From Sporosarcina sp. PTS2304 (GTDB taxonomy: Bacteria > Bacillota > Bacilli > Bacillales_A > Planococcaceae): a stretch of 64,000 nucleotides of DNA. The translations under genes were made by a program, and so were the position numbers. The stretch covers positions 806,001-870,000 of the forward strand of contig NZ_CP031230.1 in NCBI RefSeq assembly GCF_003351785.1. The letters are read 5' to 3'. This document shows, in pieces, positions 25,707 through 37,555 of this stretch (position 1 is the stretch's first letter; each line of letters begins with the position of its first letter). The notes below the pieces were generated by a model, which saw only the letters and a program-made list of their open reading frames with translations, did no database searches and had not been told where the DNA came from.

Positions 25707-25833
25707 GTATATCATCCCTCCGTACGTTTGTTCTTTCATTATATCGTAAACTATCATTGAAGTCATTTCGAAGAACACTAGCGAGAATTATGCTATACTA
25801 ATTTCAGCAATTTCAGTAAAGGACGATGCCAAA

Positions 25834-26253
25834 ATGAAAATTTCCACTAAAGGTCGATATGGACTCACAGTGATTGTAGAATTGGGAAGAAAATACGGGG
25901 AAGGACCTGTCCCATTGCGTAAAATCGCAGAAGAACAAAATTTATCCGAAGCTTATTTAGAACAATTAATTCCACCGTTGCGTAATAGTGGACTCGTAAA
26001 AAGTGTCCGCGGAGCATACGGCGGCTATAAATTAGCAAAAGATCCTTCAGAAATTTCCGCTGGAGATATTATTCGACTGTTAGAAGGACCCATCCAAATT
26101 GTCGAAGGACTTGAGGATGAGGATATTCCTCAACGCGAGTTATGGAAACGTATTGGTGACGCAATTCGCGGCGTGTTGGATCATACGACGATTAAAGATT
26201 TGATTGATTCTGATGATTCATCTGCTCCAGATGAATACATGTTCTATATTTAA
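25834..26253 (+). CDS. cymR: Rrf2-family regulator CymR
   Basis: The master repressor of cysteine metabolism in Bacillus, acting in complex with CysK and responsive to O-acetylserine. The 139-residue protein has an Rrf2 winged helix (MKISTKGRYGLTVIVELG, then LSEAYLEQLIPPLRNSGLVKSVRG). It lacks the three clustered cysteines of IscR-type members, as CymR does. A TATACT -10 lies at 25794-25799. It precedes iscS and mnmA in the conserved cymR-iscS-mnmA order, linking regulation to sulfur handling. Confidence 0.92.
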   Translation: MKISTKGRYGLTVIVELGRKYGEGPVPLRKIAEEQNLSEAYLEQLIPPLRNSGLVKSVRGAYGGYKLAKDPSEISAGDIIRLLEGPIQIVEGLEDEDIPQRELWKRIGDAIRGVLDHTTIKDLIDSDDSSAPDEYMFYI

Positions 26254-26266
26254 AGGAGTTTGTAAA

Positions 26267-27415
26267 ATGAAACAAGCAATCTATTTAGACTACGCTGCAA
26301 CGACCCCTATGCACCCTGCTGTTCTTGAACGGTTTACGGAAGTTCTACAAGATTCGTACGGCAATCCGTCAAGCACCCATCAAGTGGGCAGAGAAGCAAA
26401 AAAACTACTGGAACAAGCACGTACCGTTCTTGCGCAGTCCATAAATGCTTCACCGCATGAAATTATACTGACCTCTGGAGGGACAGAAGCAGATAATTTA
26501 GCGATTATTGGTGCAGCAGACGCTATGCGTAATAAGGGACGCCATATTATTACGACAGCAATTGAACATCATGCGGTGTTAAATCCGTGTAAACAACTTG
26601 AGTCACAAGGCTATCATGTCACCTATTTACAACCGAATCGTACTGGCGTTATTACGGTTAAACAAGTAGAAGCCGCGTTAACAGATGATACCATTCTCGT
26701 ATCCATCATGTATGGCAATAATGAGGTAGGAACAATTCAGCCAATAGCAGAAATCGGTGCTCTTTTAAAAACTCATCAAGCGATATTCCATACGGACGCA
26801 GTGCAAGCTTATGGAATAGCTGTCTTAGATGTGCAACAGATGCAAGTAGACTTACTATCGGTCTCCGCCCATAAGTTGAACGGTCCGAATGGCATAGGCT
26901 TTTTATATGAACGAAAAGGTGTAAAGCTCCCGGCACAAATTCTCGGCGGGTCACAAGAGAAACAAAGACGTGCAGGAACGGAAAATGTGCCAGCTACTCT
27001 CGCTTTTGCAGAAGCTGCAATGATTGCCGAACAAACGAAGGCAGACAACCAAAAACAGTATCAACACTATAAACAACGTATGCAAGAAATTTTTCAACAA
27101 TATGAAATCAACTACGAAGTGACGGTGCCGGCTGAAGTTCCCGTACTGCCGCATGTCTTTCACATATCATTCCCGGGAGCAGATGTTGAAACATTATTAA
27201 TGGGTCTAGATATTGAAGGGGTAGCGGTTTCCAGCGGGTCTGCTTGTACAGCGGGCTCTTTTGAACCTTCACATGTAGTGACTGCGATGTTTGGACCAGA
27301 CGCAGAGAATGCGAGAAATTCCATTCGCATTAGTTTTGGCTATGGACTTTATATGTCTATGGTAGAAGAAGCGGCAGACCGGATCGCCACTGTGATCAAA
27401 CGACTAGTGAAATGA
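26267..27415 (+). CDS. iscS: cysteine desulfurase IscS (YrvO-type)
   Basis: A PLP enzyme of 382 residues supplying persulfide sulfur, chiefly to MnmA for tRNA 2-thiouridine. Motifs: LDYAATTPMHP at the N-terminus, the PLP lysine in SVSAHKLNGPNGIG near residue 205, and the sulfur-carrying cysteine in SSGSACTAGSFEPS near 328. AAAGGAG lies before the ATG at 26267; the open frame extends upstream into cymR but without support. It starts 13 nt after cymR and is followed by mnmA after 22 nt. Confidence 0.94.
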   Translation: MKQAIYLDYAATTPMHPAVLERFTEVLQDSYGNPSSTHQVGREAKKLLEQARTVLAQSINASPHEIILTSGGTEADNLAIIGAADAMRNKGRHIITTAIEHHAVLNPCKQLESQGYHVTYLQPNRTGVITVKQVEAALTDDTILVSIMYGNNEVGTIQPIAEIGALLKTHQAIFHTDAVQAYGIAVLDVQQMQVDLLSVSAHKLNGPNGIGFLYERKGVKLPAQILGGSQEKQRRAGTENVPATLAFAEAAMIAEQTKADNQKQYQHYKQRMQEIFQQYEINYEVTVPAEVPVLPHVFHISFPGADVETLLMGLDIEGVAVSSGSACTAGSFEPSHVVTAMFGPDAENARNSIRISFGYGLYMSMVEEAADRIATVIKRLVK

Positions 27416-27419
27416 ATAA

Positions 27420-28556
<1,137 letters not shown>

Positions 28557-28568
28557 GGGGGCGACAAT

Positions 28569-29237
28569 ATGTCAATTCATAATGACGCAATTTCCGAAAT
28601 GCAAAAAGGGAATTATGAAAAAGCGATTGAGTTATTTATGAAAGCTGTAGAAGAAAATCCGAATGAAGCTACCGGCTATATTAATATCGGTAATATATTT
28701 GCATCACTCGGAGATGCGGAGCAGGCAGAGCCGTTCTTCCAAAAAGCATTAACTTTGGATGAGAAAGCAGGCACTGCATTTTACGGTTTAGCAAATCTCT
28801 ACTATAACCAAGAACGTTTTGAAGAAGCGGCAAAACTTTATGAAAAAGCTTTGCAAACCGGATTGGAATCTGCTGACGTTTATTTCATGCTCGGGAAAAG
28901 TTTTGAACAGGCCGGCGCTGACCGTCTAGCACTGCCGTATATGCAACGCGCTGTGGAGCTAAGTGAAGAAGACCACGAAATCGCTTTGTCGTATGGCATA
29001 TTATTAGCAAAACTGGAATTATTCAAAGAAGCGCAGCCGATTTTTGAAGCGATTTTACAAGCACAACCAGAGCATGCAGATGCCCATTACAATTTAGGGG
29101 TATTATACGCAGTTTCTACAGAAGACCAAAATCGTGCATTGTCTCATTTGGAACAAGCTTTTACGATTGAACCAGAACATACACAGGCTCGTTATTTGTA
29201 TGACATGATTGTACTCGGCAGCGAGCAAAGCGAGTAA
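28569..29237 (+). CDS. tetratricopeptide repeat protein (YrrB-like)
   Basis: A 222-residue protein made of about six consecutive TPR units. Typical helix pairs are visible, such as GNYEKAIELFMKAVEENPNE near residue 13 and further repeats at 34-residue steps. It has no signal peptide, so it is a cytoplasmic scaffold. Lies between mnmA and recD2 as B. subtilis yrrB does; partners are unknown. Confidence 0.88.
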   Translation: MSIHNDAISEMQKGNYEKAIELFMKAVEENPNEATGYINIGNIFASLGDAEQAEPFFQKALTLDEKAGTAFYGLANLYYNQERFEEAAKLYEKALQTGLESADVYFMLGKSFEQAGADRLALPYMQRAVELSEEDHEIALSYGILLAKLELFKEAQPIFEAILQAQPEHADAHYNLGVLYAVSTEDQNRALSHLEQAFTIEPEHTQARYLYDMIVLGSEQSE

Positions 29238-29256
29238 TGGAAAGGAGGGCTCCAAG

Positions 29257-31686
29257 ATGAATGAAGCACAACCTTACCTCATTGGTCGGGCGGTCGTGAC
29301 GATTTTTCATAATCCGACGAATCTTTTTTCGATTGTTAAATTAAAAGTTACGTCTACCAATACAGAGTATAAAGAACGAGAGATTGTCATCAAAGGATCC
29401 TTTCCTCCGTTGTTAGCTGAAGAAGAGTATAAATTTACGGGACGCCTAGTCAACCATCCGGTGCATGGTCAACAATTTGATGTACAGACGTTTGCCAAAG
29501 AGTTGCCGGCTACTGAAGCTGGGCTCATCCACTATTTATCGGGTGATTTATTTCCGGGTATAGGCAAAAAGACAGCGAGTGATATTGTGAAAACTCTCGG
29601 CAATCATGTCATTCAAAAAATATTGGAAGACCGGTCTGTATTAGATGTCATCCCACGCCTGTCCGAAGAACGAAAAGACACACTCGTCTCCGTATTGCAA
29701 GAAAATCTCGGACTAGAACGTACGATGGTTCAACTGAATGAATGGGGATTTGGACCGCAAATTGCGATGCGTATTTATCAAGCATATCAAGATGATTCGA
29801 TTACGATTTTAACAGAAAACCCGTACCGCCTCATTCAGGAAATTGAAGGGATCGGTTTTCAACGGGCGGATGATCTAGCGCAGCAGTTAGGGCTAGTAGG
29901 CGATCACCCCGCGCGTATTAAAGCCGCCGTCTATTATAGTGTACATAGTGAAGTACAATCTTCAGGACATGTTTATTTACAAGCGGAAGGTATTTTACCG
30001 CAAGCTAAACAATTACTTGAATCGAGCCAGCCACATAAAATTTCCTTCGACTCCATCTCTCAAGCAGTCATCGAATTGGTGGAAGAAGGCGCTTTGTCCG
30101 CTGAGATGCAACGTTTATATTTACCATCGCTTTACTTTTCAGAAATTGGTATTGCCGCTAAAGTAAACAAAATACTTGCACATGAAGTGGATTCGCAATT
30201 CCCTACATCCGAAATTCGAAAAGCGATTGGCGAAATTGAAGAGCGTTTGGAAGTGGAGTATGCACAATCTCAAGTCGAGGCGATTGAACGTGCGCTCCAT
30301 TCGTCCATGCTCGTGTTGACCGGAGGACCGGGAACGGGTAAAACGACAGTTATCCGCGGATTAGTGGAAGTCTATGCTGAACTGCACGGTGTATCGCTGG
30401 ACTTGGAAGAATATGCACGTAAAAAAGAACCGTTCCCGATTATTTTAGCTGCACCGACGGGTCGTGCCGCCAAGCGGATGTCAGAAGCTACCGGTCTGCC
30501 TGCTATGACGATCCATCGCCTTTTAGGGTTCACAGGGCAGGAAGAGGAAGAAACAGAGCGTGAAGTAGAAGGAAATTTAATTATTATCGATGAAACATCC
30601 ATGGTTGACACGTGGCTCATGCATCAGTTGTTAAAATCTGTACGTGATGATGCGCAAATTTTATTTGTAGGAGACCAAGATCAACTGCCTTCTGTAGGAC
30701 CCGGTCAAGTATTACACGATTTCATGCAATCAGGAAAAATTCCTGTCGTTGAACTGACGGACATTTTCCGGCAAAGTGAAGGATCAACCATTATAGAAAT
30801 GGCACATATGATCAAACAGAAGACGTGGTCGGTAGATGTCACAAAAAAGACATCAGACCGTTCATTTATTCGAGCATCTGGAGAACAAATCCTACCGGCT
30901 GTCAAACAAATTATTGAAAATGCTACTTCAAAAGGTCATTCCATCAAAGATATTCAAGTATTGGCGCCGATGTACAAAGGACCTGCAGGCATCGACGGGT
31001 TGAATAAAATGATTCAGGAAATAACGAATCCACCCGCTCCCGGAAGAAAAGAAATGACATTCGGTGAAGTGACTTATCGAATCGGCGACAAAGTGTTGCA
31101 ACTAGTCAATCAGCCGGAGAGCAATGTCTTCAATGGGGATATGGGTGAAGTCATTGCGATTATTTTAGCGAAAGAAACAGTAGATAAAAAAGCATTACTC
31201 GTCGTCTCATATGATGGCAATGAAGTGCAATATGAACGTGGTGATTTGAACCAGATTACACTTGCTTATTGCTGTTCCATTCATAAATCTCAAGGAAGTG
31301 AATTTCCGATCGTAGTAATGCCGATCGTAAGAAGCCAGCGGAAAATGCTTCGTCGTAATTTATTATATACCGGAATCACCCGGGCGAAAAACTTCTTAAT
31401 CCTTTGCGGGGAAGCAGAGGAATTTAAAGCGGGAATTGAACGCACGGATGAAACAGAACGCCAAACGACGTTGCAGCAACGGATTTCAGGAACGTTGGAT
31501 GTACTCGAAACGACTGTCGAGACTGTAGAGGAACCTCAAACATCGGTTTCTGAACCATCGCAAACACTTGAACCGACTGTAGAAACAGGTCCCGCAAAAT
31601 TGACGATGAGTAATTTCGCTATGATTGATCCGATGGTCGGCATGGCAAATACGACACCTTTCGACTTTCTGGGCGAGACTAATTGA
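29257..31686 (+). CDS. recD2: ATP-dependent 5'-3' DNA helicase RecD2
   Basis: A superfamily 1B helicase of 809 residues that works without RecBC and helps mismatch repair and fork progression. An N-terminal OB-like region is followed by helix-hairpin-helix motifs (LFPGIGKKTASDIVK near residue 98; IEGIGFQRADDLA near 195). The helicase core has Walker A TGGPGTGKTT near 355, DETSMVDTWL near 445, and C-terminal CSIHKSQGSEFP near 670. GGAGGG precedes the ATG at 29257. The C-terminal tail after 740 is low-complexity and variable. Confidence 0.95.
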   Translation: MNEAQPYLIGRAVVTIFHNPTNLFSIVKLKVTSTNTEYKEREIVIKGSFPPLLAEEEYKFTGRLVNHPVHGQQFDVQTFAKELPATEAGLIHYLSGDLFPGIGKKTASDIVKTLGNHVIQKILEDRSVLDVIPRLSEERKDTLVSVLQENLGLERTMVQLNEWGFGPQIAMRIYQAYQDDSITILTENPYRLIQEIEGIGFQRADDLAQQLGLVGDHPARIKAAVYYSVHSEVQSSGHVYLQAEGILPQAKQLLESSQPHKISFDSISQAVIELVEEGALSAEMQRLYLPSLYFSEIGIAAKVNKILAHEVDSQFPTSEIRKAIGEIEERLEVEYAQSQVEAIERALHSSMLVLTGGPGTGKTTVIRGLVEVYAELHGVSLDLEEYARKKEPFPIILAAPTGRAAKRMSEATGLPAMTIHRLLGFTGQEEEETEREVEGNLIIIDETSMVDTWLMHQLLKSVRDDAQILFVGDQDQLPSVGPGQVLHDFMQSGKIPVVELTDIFRQSEGSTIIEMAHMIKQKTWSVDVTKKTSDRSFIRASGEQILPAVKQIIENATSKGHSIKDIQVLAPMYKGPAGIDGLNKMIQEITNPPAPGRKEMTFGEVTYRIGDKVLQLVNQPESNVFNGDMGEVIAIILAKETVDKKALLVVSYDGNEVQYERGDLNQITLAYCCSIHKSQGSEFPIVVMPIVRSQRKMLRRNLLYTGITRAKNFLILCGEAEEFKAGIERTDETERQTTLQQRISGTLDVLETTVETVEEPQTSVSEPSQTLEPTVETGPAKLTMSNFAMIDPMVGMANTTPFDFLGETN

Positions 31687-31711
31687 CAAAGTACTAGAAC
31701 TTTCCTATAAT
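31683..31711 (+). promoter_or_regulatory. consensus sigma-A promoter of alaS
   Basis: A perfect TTGACA at 31683-31688 and perfect TATAAT at 31706-31711 with a 17-nt spacer. It overlaps the recD2 stop codon. Confidence 0.92.
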
Positions 31712-31717
31712 TCGTTT

Positions 31718-31950
31718 AGAAATAACGAAAACGTTGATGGAACGAGTACTCTTGAATTCTGTGTAAAGAAATGAGCTTCCAGGCTGAAAAAGCTCACATA
31801 AGAAACGAGAGGAACGCTATTCCTAAGTGCAACTAATCCCTGCCGTCCTTGCCGCGTTAAGGCAACTCGAGATACCGCATATGCGGTAATTAGGGTGGTA
31901 CCGCGATCAATGAACCTTCGCCCCTTTACATAAGGGGTGGAGTTTTTTTA
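31718..31950 (+). promoter_or_regulatory. T-box leader of alaS
   Basis: A tRNA-Ala-sensing riboswitch. The specifier loop reads GGAACGCTA with GCT (Ala) at 31816-31818, flanked below by GGAA/TTCC pairing. The T-box sequence AGGGTGGTACCGCG is at 31892-31905. A terminator hairpin (CGCCCC...AGGGGTG then TTTTTTT) ends at about 31950. It lies 20 nt before alaS, whose ribosome site AGGAGG follows. Confidence 0.95.
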
Positions 31951-31969
31951 ATTTTAGGAGGAACAGACG

Positions 31970-34603
31970 ATGAAAAAACTAACGGCATCTGAAATTCGCC
32001 AACTATTTTTAGACTATTTCAAAGAACATGGACATACTGTAGAACCATCAGCGGCATTAGTGCCAGTTGATGATGCATCTTTGTTATGGATTAACAGTGG
32101 CGTCGCGACATTGAAGAAATATTTCGATGGACGAGTAATTCCTGATAATCCACGAATCGCCAATGCACAAAAGTCGATTCGTACAAATGATATTGAAAAC
32201 GTAGGCTATACAGCGCGTCACCATACATTCTTTGAAATGCTTGGCAACTTTTCCATTGGTGACTACTTTAAAGAAGAAGCGATCGTTCGAGCGTGGGATT
32301 TTCTGACGAACGAAAAATGGATCGGCTTTGATCCGGAATTATTATCCGTCACGATTCATCCGGAAGATGAAGAAGCGTATGCTATTTGGAGAGGCCGTAT
32401 CGGTATACCTGCAGAGCGCATCATTCGGTTGGAAGGAAACTTCTGGGATATCGGAGAAGGTCCAAGCGGTCCGAACTCTGAAATCTTCTATGATCGCGGT
32501 CCAAGCTACGGCGATGATTTCTCAGACCCGGAATTATATCCAGGCGGAGAAAATGATCGTTATTTAGAAATTTGGAACTTAGTGTTTTCTGAATTCAATC
32601 ATAATCCCGATCATACGTATACACCGCTTCCTAAGAAAAATATTGATACAGGGATGGGTCTAGAACGCATGGCATCAGTTATTCAAGATGTGCCAACGAA
32701 CTTTGATACCGATCTATTTATGCCGATTATCGAAGCGGTGGAAAATGTTTCAGGCAGAAAATATGGGGAAACTACGGAAGCAGACACTGCTTTCAAAGTG
32801 ATCGTCGACCATATTCGTACCGTTGCATTCGCGATCGGTGATGGAGCACTACCGTCCAATGAAGGACGCGGCTATGTATTGCGCCGACTTCTAAGACGAG
32901 CTGTACGTTTTGCAAAACAGCTGGGCATTGATAAGCCGTTCATGTACATGCTAGTACCGATCGTAGGAGATATTATGAAAGACTTCTACCCTGAAGTACA
33001 TGACAAGCAAGCATTTATTATGAAAGTTGTGAAAAACGAGGAAGATCGTTTCCATGAAACATTACATGACGGAATGGCGATTCTTTCCACGATTCTTGAA
33101 AAAGCAAAAGCTTCTGACTTACCTATTGTATCAGGCAGCGACGCATTCAAGTTATACGACACTTTTGGATTCCCATTTGAATTAACAGAGGAATTTGCGC
33201 TAGAAGAGAATGTCGCTGTAGACCGCATCGGGTTTGATGAAGAAATGGCTACCCAACGTGAACGCGCACGCGCAGCACGTGCGGTTTCTGATTCTATGCA
33301 TGTGCAGTCAGGTGTTCTAGGTGAAATTCATGAACCGAGTGAATTTATCGGCTACGGACAGTTGGAAACAGATGCAGTCATAAAGGTATTAATACAAGAT
33401 GGTCAGCGCATTGCCAGTGCTGCGGAAGGTCAAACCGTTCAAGTCATCCTTGATCACACACCTTTTTACGCAGAAAGTGGTGGACAGATTGCAGACAAAG
33501 GAACATTGACGAATGAAACATTTATTGCGGAAGTGTCAGATGTTCAAAAAGCGCCAAACGGTCAAAACCTGCATACTGTATTCATTAGTTCAGGTGAGGT
33601 TAGTGAAGGTGCTACAGTGAAAGCGGCAGTCGATGAGCATTCACGCAGTCTAACTGTCAAAAACCACACAGCTACTCATTTATTGCACCGAGCGTTAAAA
33701 GATGTGTTGGGTGAACATGTTAATCAGGCAGGTTCATACGTAGGTCCAGATCGTCTGCGTTTTGACTTCTCCCACTTCGGTCAAGTGACTAAAGAAGAGC
33801 TAGAACGCATTGAATATCAAGTGAATGAACAGATTTGGGCAAGTATACCTGTTGAAACTACGTTAGCGCCAATCGCAGAAGCGAAAGAAATGGGTGCTAT
33901 GGCATTATTTGGTGAAAAGTATGGGGATATTGTGCGTGTAGTAACAGTAGGCGACTACTCCATCGAACTTTGTGGAGGCTGTCACGTCCATAATACAGCT
34001 GATATCAATCTTCTTAAAATCGTTTCCGAAGGCGGGATTGGAGCCGGAACACGCAGAATTGAAGCATTCACTGGTGGACAGGCATTCCGTTCATTCAAAG
34101 AAGATCAATCAGTTATTGAAAAAGTAGCTACCACAGCGAAAGCTACACCGAAAACAGTCATTGCAAAAGTGGAAGCTATTCTGTCTGATTATAAGGAACT
34201 TCAGCGTGAGAACGAATCGTTGCAAGCGAAGATGGGTAACAGCCAATTGGCGGATGTTATGGCTTCTGCACGACAAGTAGAAGACGTCACAGTTATCGCG
34301 GCAAACGTGGAAGTGAAAGATAATAATGGGTTGCGTCAACTGATTGATGAACTGAAACAAAAAACAGCTAAAGGTATTATTGTTTTAGGAACAGTCACTG
34401 ACGGTAAAGTAATGTTGGCTGCAGGAGTGACGAACGATTTAAACGGAAGTAACTACCATGCAGGTAAAATTGTTAGTTACGTCGCGTCACAGTGTGGCGG
34501 TAAAGGTGGCGGTAGACCGGACATGGCAATGGCCGGAGCAAAAGACGCGTCAAAACTTGATGATGCGCTTCAATCCGTGTATGATTATGTAAAATCTGTT
34601 TAA
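31970..34603 (+). CDS. alaS: alanyl-tRNA synthetase
   Basis: Charges tRNA-Ala; class II synthetase of 877 residues. It has an N-terminal aminoacylation domain ([19 protein letters not shown] near residue 85), an editing domain with the zinc site [11 protein letters not shown] near 565 and CGGCHVHNT near 665, a coiled coil near 720-750, and a C-terminal C-Ala domain with [15 protein letters not shown] near 845. Expression is governed by its own T-box. Confidence 0.97.
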   Translation: MKKLTASEIRQLFLDYFKEHGHTVEPSAALVPVDDASLLWINSGVATLKKYFDGRVIPDNPRIANAQKSIRTNDIENVGYTARHHTFFEMLGNFSIGDYFKEEAIVRAWDFLTNEKWIGFDPELLSVTIHPEDEEAYAIWRGRIGIPAERIIRLEGNFWDIGEGPSGPNSEIFYDRGPSYGDDFSDPELYPGGENDRYLEIWNLVFSEFNHNPDHTYTPLPKKNIDTGMGLERMASVIQDVPTNFDTDLFMPIIEAVENVSGRKYGETTEADTAFKVIVDHIRTVAFAIGDGALPSNEGRGYVLRRLLRRAVRFAKQLGIDKPFMYMLVPIVGDIMKDFYPEVHDKQAFIMKVVKNEEDRFHETLHDGMAILSTILEKAKASDLPIVSGSDAFKLYDTFGFPFELTEEFALEENVAVDRIGFDEEMATQRERARAARAVSDSMHVQSGVLGEIHEPSEFIGYGQLETDAVIKVLIQDGQRIASAAEGQTVQVILDHTPFYAESGGQIADKGTLTNETFIAEVSDVQKAPNGQNLHTVFISSGEVSEGATVKAAVDEHSRSLTVKNHTATHLLHRALKDVLGEHVNQAGSYVGPDRLRFDFSHFGQVTKEELERIEYQVNEQIWASIPVETTLAPIAEAKEMGAMALFGEKYGDIVRVVTVGDYSIELCGGCHVHNTADINLLKIVSEGGIGAGTRRIEAFTGGQAFRSFKEDQSVIEKVATTAKATPKTVIAKVEAILSDYKELQRENESLQAKMGNSQLADVMASARQVEDVTVIAANVEVKDNNGLRQLIDELKQKTAKGIIVLGTVTDGKVMLAAGVTNDLNGSNYHAGKIVSYVASQCGGKGGGRPDMAMAGAKDASKLDDALQSVYDYVKSV

Positions 34604-34683
34604 CTAAATCATCTATGCGCTAGAAGCGTTAGACAATGTAATAGATGTACACATAACGGAAAACGGAAAGCGGGGTGTCGAGT

Positions 34684-34956
34684 ATGAATTCATCAGATGA
34701 AACGATGAAATTCAACTTTCCTGAAGAGTCGATGGAGGAAGAAGTCAAAGCAGTAATGCTCCATGTATACAAATCATTGGAAGAAAAAGGCTATAACCCG
34801 ATCAACCAGATTGTCGGCTATTTACTATCCGGAGATCCAGCTTATATTCCACGTCATGAAGATGCTCGCAATCAAATACGAAAATTAGAACGCGATGAAA
34901 TTCTTGAAGAATTAGTAAAGTTCTACATCCGTGAGAATAGAGGCAAAACAGAATGA
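34684..34956 (+). CDS. ireB: IreB family regulatory phosphoprotein (YrzL)
   Basis: A 90-residue UPF0297 protein. The Enterococcus homologue IreB is phosphorylated by the PASTA kinase IreK and lowers cephalosporin resistance. Conserved threads: MKFNFPEE at the N-terminus and [20 protein letters not shown] in the middle. GGGGTG fits the ATG at 34684; the GTG at 34675 lies within that site. It overlaps ruvX by 4 nt. Confidence 0.92.
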   Translation: MNSSDETMKFNFPEESMEEEVKAVMLHVYKSLEEKGYNPINQIVGYLLSGDPAYIPRHEDARNQIRKLERDEILEELVKFYIRENRGKTE

Positions 34957-35372
34957 GAATTATGGGGTTGGACGTCGGCTCTAAAACAGTCGGCGTTGCA
35001 ATTAGCGATAGTTTCGGCTGGACTGCACAAGGTATCGAAACGATTAAAATAGATGAAGCGGCAGGATTGTTTGGTCTAGAAAGAATCGCAGAACTAACGA
35101 AGGAATATGAAGTGAATGAATTTGTCGTCGGTTATCCTAAGAATATGAATAACTCAGTGGGCCCAAGAGGACAAGCTTCGGAACGATACGCTGAAAAATT
35201 GCGTAAGAAGTTTGATCTTCCTGTGGTTCTTTGGGATGAGCGCCTGACGACAATGGCTGCCGAGCGCGTATTAATCGAAGCAGATGTAAGCCGTAAAAAA
35301 CGCAAAACCGTAATCGATAAAATGGCAGCTAGTATGATTTTGCAAGGCTTTTTAGACTCAAAAAAAATGTAG
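34953..35372 (+). CDS. ruvX: YqgF/RuvX-family Holliday junction resolvase-like protein
   Basis: An RNase H-fold nuclease of 139 residues involved in pre-16S rRNA 5'-end processing; a junction resolvase role has also been proposed. The active-site acidic residues are in [16 protein letters not shown], the central [19 protein letters not shown] and the C-terminal [12 protein letters not shown]. The start overlaps ireB by 4 nt. Confidence 0.94.
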   Translation: MRIMGLDVGSKTVGVAISDSFGWTAQGIETIKIDEAAGLFGLERIAELTKEYEVNEFVVGYPKNMNNSVGPRGQASERYAEKLRKKFDLPVVLWDERLTTMAAERVLIEADVSRKKRKTVIDKMAASMILQGFLDSKKM

Positions 35373-35383
35373 GAGTGATTGGA

Positions 35384-35674
35384 ATGGAACACGGACAAGA
35401 AACAATGACGATTGTAGACGAGAATGGCGATGAGCATGTATGCGAAGTAATCTTAACATTTGATTCGAAAGAATATGAAAGATCGTATGTGCTGTATCAT
35501 ATTTTAGACGGTGAAAAAGTAGATGATGATGAAGACGTTGAAATCCACGCTTCTGCTTTCATTCCGACAGAAGAAGGACAAGATGGCGGTTCATTGCTTG
35601 AAATCGAGTCAGATGAAGAATGGGACATGATTGAAGAAGTACTAAACACGTTCCTTGAAGAAGAAGAAGAGTAA
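35384..35674 (+). CDS. DUF1292 family protein (YrzB)
   Basis: A 96-residue very acidic protein of the DUF1292 family, with MTIVDENGDEHVCEVILTF near the N-terminus and a run of glutamates at the end (FLEEEEE). AGGAGTG at 35371 selects the ATG at 35384 rather than the overlapping GTG at 35375. It always accompanies ireB and ruvX in Bacillota, but its function is unknown. Confidence 0.9.
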   Translation: MEHGQETMTIVDENGDEHVCEVILTFDSKEYERSYVLYHILDGEKVDDDEDVEIHASAFIPTEEGQDGGSLLEIESDEEWDMIEEVLNTFLEEEEE

Positions 35675-35684
35675 AACATGCGAC

Positions 35685-35717
35685 AGACGGAATGGTTCGT
35701 ACCGTTCCGTCTTTTTT
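35685..35717 (+). terminator. terminator of the ireB-ruvX-yrzB unit
   Basis: AGACGGAA pairs with TTCCGTCT around a loop containing GGTTCGTACC, followed by six T. Confidence 0.85.
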
Positions 35718-35755
35718 AACACAATTTAGCAGTCGCAGAAAAAGAGGTGAGGGGT

Positions 35756-36892
35756 ATGGAAAAAAAGCCCCAAAGAAAAAAAGAGGTCATGTTTGAACGT
35801 ATGCTAGAACAAAAAAAAGAAGTGAAAACTGTTCGTAAAATCGTATTTTGGATCGTCACCATCTTATTATTAGTAGCGTTAATCGGCGGCTTCTCAATTT
35901 ATTCATACATAAAAGGTGCACTTGAACCGATGGATCCGGATTCGGAGAAAATAATCGAAGTGGAAATTCCCATTGGCTCCGGATTAGATAGTATATCCGA
36001 AATTCTTGAGAAGAAAGAAGTTATTAAAGACGCACGAATCTTTAAGTATTATGCAAAAGTAAATAATGAAGCTGATTTCCAAGCCGGAACGTACGGTTTA
36101 ACACAATCGATGACACCCGATGAATTGATTAAAAGCTTAAAGACCGGGGTTGTCTACAGAACACCTGCTTTCACATTAACTATACCTGAAGGTTTAACGC
36201 TTGATCAAATTGCTGAAAAAACGAGTGAGAAAACAACGATCACTGAAAAGCAATTCATGGATTATGTAACTAATGAAGAAACGATTCAAGCTTATATGAC
36301 AAAATATCCTGAAATTATTACGAAGGAAATTTTAGCAGACAATATCCGCTATTCTTTGGAAGGCTATTTATTCCCGGCGACGTATCCTTTCTATGAAGAA
36401 GAGCCGTCGGTGAAGGAAGTTGTCGATGTAATGGTGGATGCAACTGTACAAAATTTGATTCCTTATCAAGGCTATTGGACAGAGAAAGAAAAGTCCGCAC
36501 ACTGGCTATTAACATTTGCTTCATTGCTTGAGAAAGAAGCAACGGGCAAATCGGATCGTGAAACTATTGCAAGTGTCTTTAATAATCGTTTAGCACAGGG
36601 GATGCCTTTACAAACAGACCCAACTGTTTTATACGCACTGGGCGAACATAAAGACCGAGTGTTAAATGAAGACTTGAAAGTAGAAAATGCTTATAATACG
36701 TACCAAAATAAAGGACTACCACCAGGGCCTATCGCAAATACTGGAGTAGCTTCTATACAAGCGGTCGTCGAGCCGTCTTCAACTAACTATTTATTTTTCT
36801 TAGCGGATAAAGATGGGAAAAATCATTTCGCTAAAACATATGAAGAACATTTAAAAAATAAAGCGAAGTATATTGATAGTCAAAATAAATGA
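35756..36892 (+). CDS. mltG: endolytic murein transglycosylase MltG
   Basis: A membrane-anchored lytic transglycosylase that cuts nascent glycan strands and is thought to set strand length. The basic cytoplasmic N-terminus is followed by one transmembrane helix (about residues 28-50), a LysM-like segment, and the YceG catalytic domain. The catalytic glutamate is in SLLEKEATGKSD near residue 261, with QTDPTVLYALG near 290. It has 378 residues. GAGGTGAGGGG precedes the ATG at 35756. Confidence 0.93.
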   Translation: MEKKPQRKKEVMFERMLEQKKEVKTVRKIVFWIVTILLLVALIGGFSIYSYIKGALEPMDPDSEKIIEVEIPIGSGLDSISEILEKKEVIKDARIFKYYAKVNNEADFQAGTYGLTQSMTPDELIKSLKTGVVYRTPAFTLTIPEGLTLDQIAEKTSEKTTITEKQFMDYVTNEETIQAYMTKYPEIITKEILADNIRYSLEGYLFPATYPFYEEEPSVKEVVDVMVDATVQNLIPYQGYWTEKEKSAHWLLTFASLLEKEATGKSDRETIASVFNNRLAQGMPLQTDPTVLYALGEHKDRVLNEDLKVENAYNTYQNKGLPPGPIANTGVASIQAVVEPSSTNYLFFLADKDGKNHFAKTYEEHLKNKAKYIDSQNK

Positions 36893-36919
36893 CATGAAAA
36901 GAGTAAAGGGGAAGTCTGC

Positions 36920-37555
36920 ATGAGTGATTACACTGCCTATATTAACGGCTTTTCTAAAGAGAAGGATCCGCTCGTGCTAGAGATGGAACAGTATGCTAGT
37001 GAGCATCGGGTACCGATTATGGATGATGCGGGCTTACAAACATTAATTGGTTTGCTTCAAGTACAGCAGCCTAAGCGAATCCTTGAAATTGGCAGTGCGA
37101 TTGGCTATTCAGGCATTCGTTTAGCGCAAGCTTTCCCGCAAGCGGTTATTTACACCATTGAACGTGATACAGAGCGTTATGAAAAAGCTGTGGAGTATAT
37201 TGAGCGAAGTGGGCTAGTTGATCGGATTCATATCATTCATGCGGATGCTTTAGATTTCGATGATATTCAACTGCACGAGCAGCTATTCGATGCGTTGTTT
37301 ATCGATGCGGCAAAAGGACAGTACATGAAATTCTTCGAAAAATATAGTCCGTTCGTCAATAAAACAGGTGTAATTTATTGCGACAATATGTTTATGCATG
37401 GTATGGTGCTGTTGTCTGATGAAGAGCTTCCAAAACGGAATCGTACGATGATTCGGAATTTGAAAACATTCACGACTTGGGCTATGCAGCATGAGCAGTA
37501 TGAGACATCGCTCGTACCAATGGGTGATGGAATTTTGATTGCAGTAAAAAAATAA
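36920..37555 (+). CDS. O-methyltransferase family protein (YrrM; TrmR-type)
   Basis: A class I SAM-dependent methyltransferase of the COMT-like family, 211 residues. SAM binding is ILEIGSAIGYSGIRLA near residue 54, and metal-binding acids are in ALFIDAAKGQY near 130 and IYCDNM near 152. B. subtilis YrrM is reported as TrmR, which methylates 5-hydroxyuridine at the tRNA wobble position. In B. subtilis two U32-peptidase genes follow; here udk follows directly after 29 nt. Confidence 0.88.
   Translation: MSDYTAYINGFSKEKDPLVLEMEQYASEHRVPIMDDAGLQTLIGLLQVQQPKRILEIGSAIGYSGIRLAQAFPQAVIYTIERDTERYEKAVEYIERSGLVDRIHIIHADALDFDDIQLHEQLFDALFIDAAKGQYMKFFEKYSPFVNKTGVIYCDNMFMHGMVLLSDEELPKRNRTMIRNLKTFTTWAMQHEQYETSLVPMGDGILIAVKK

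Noticed and set aside
30372-30620. Minus-strand frames inside recD2, alaS and other genes
   Set aside because: Shadows of well-supported genes on the other strand, lacking ribosome sites.
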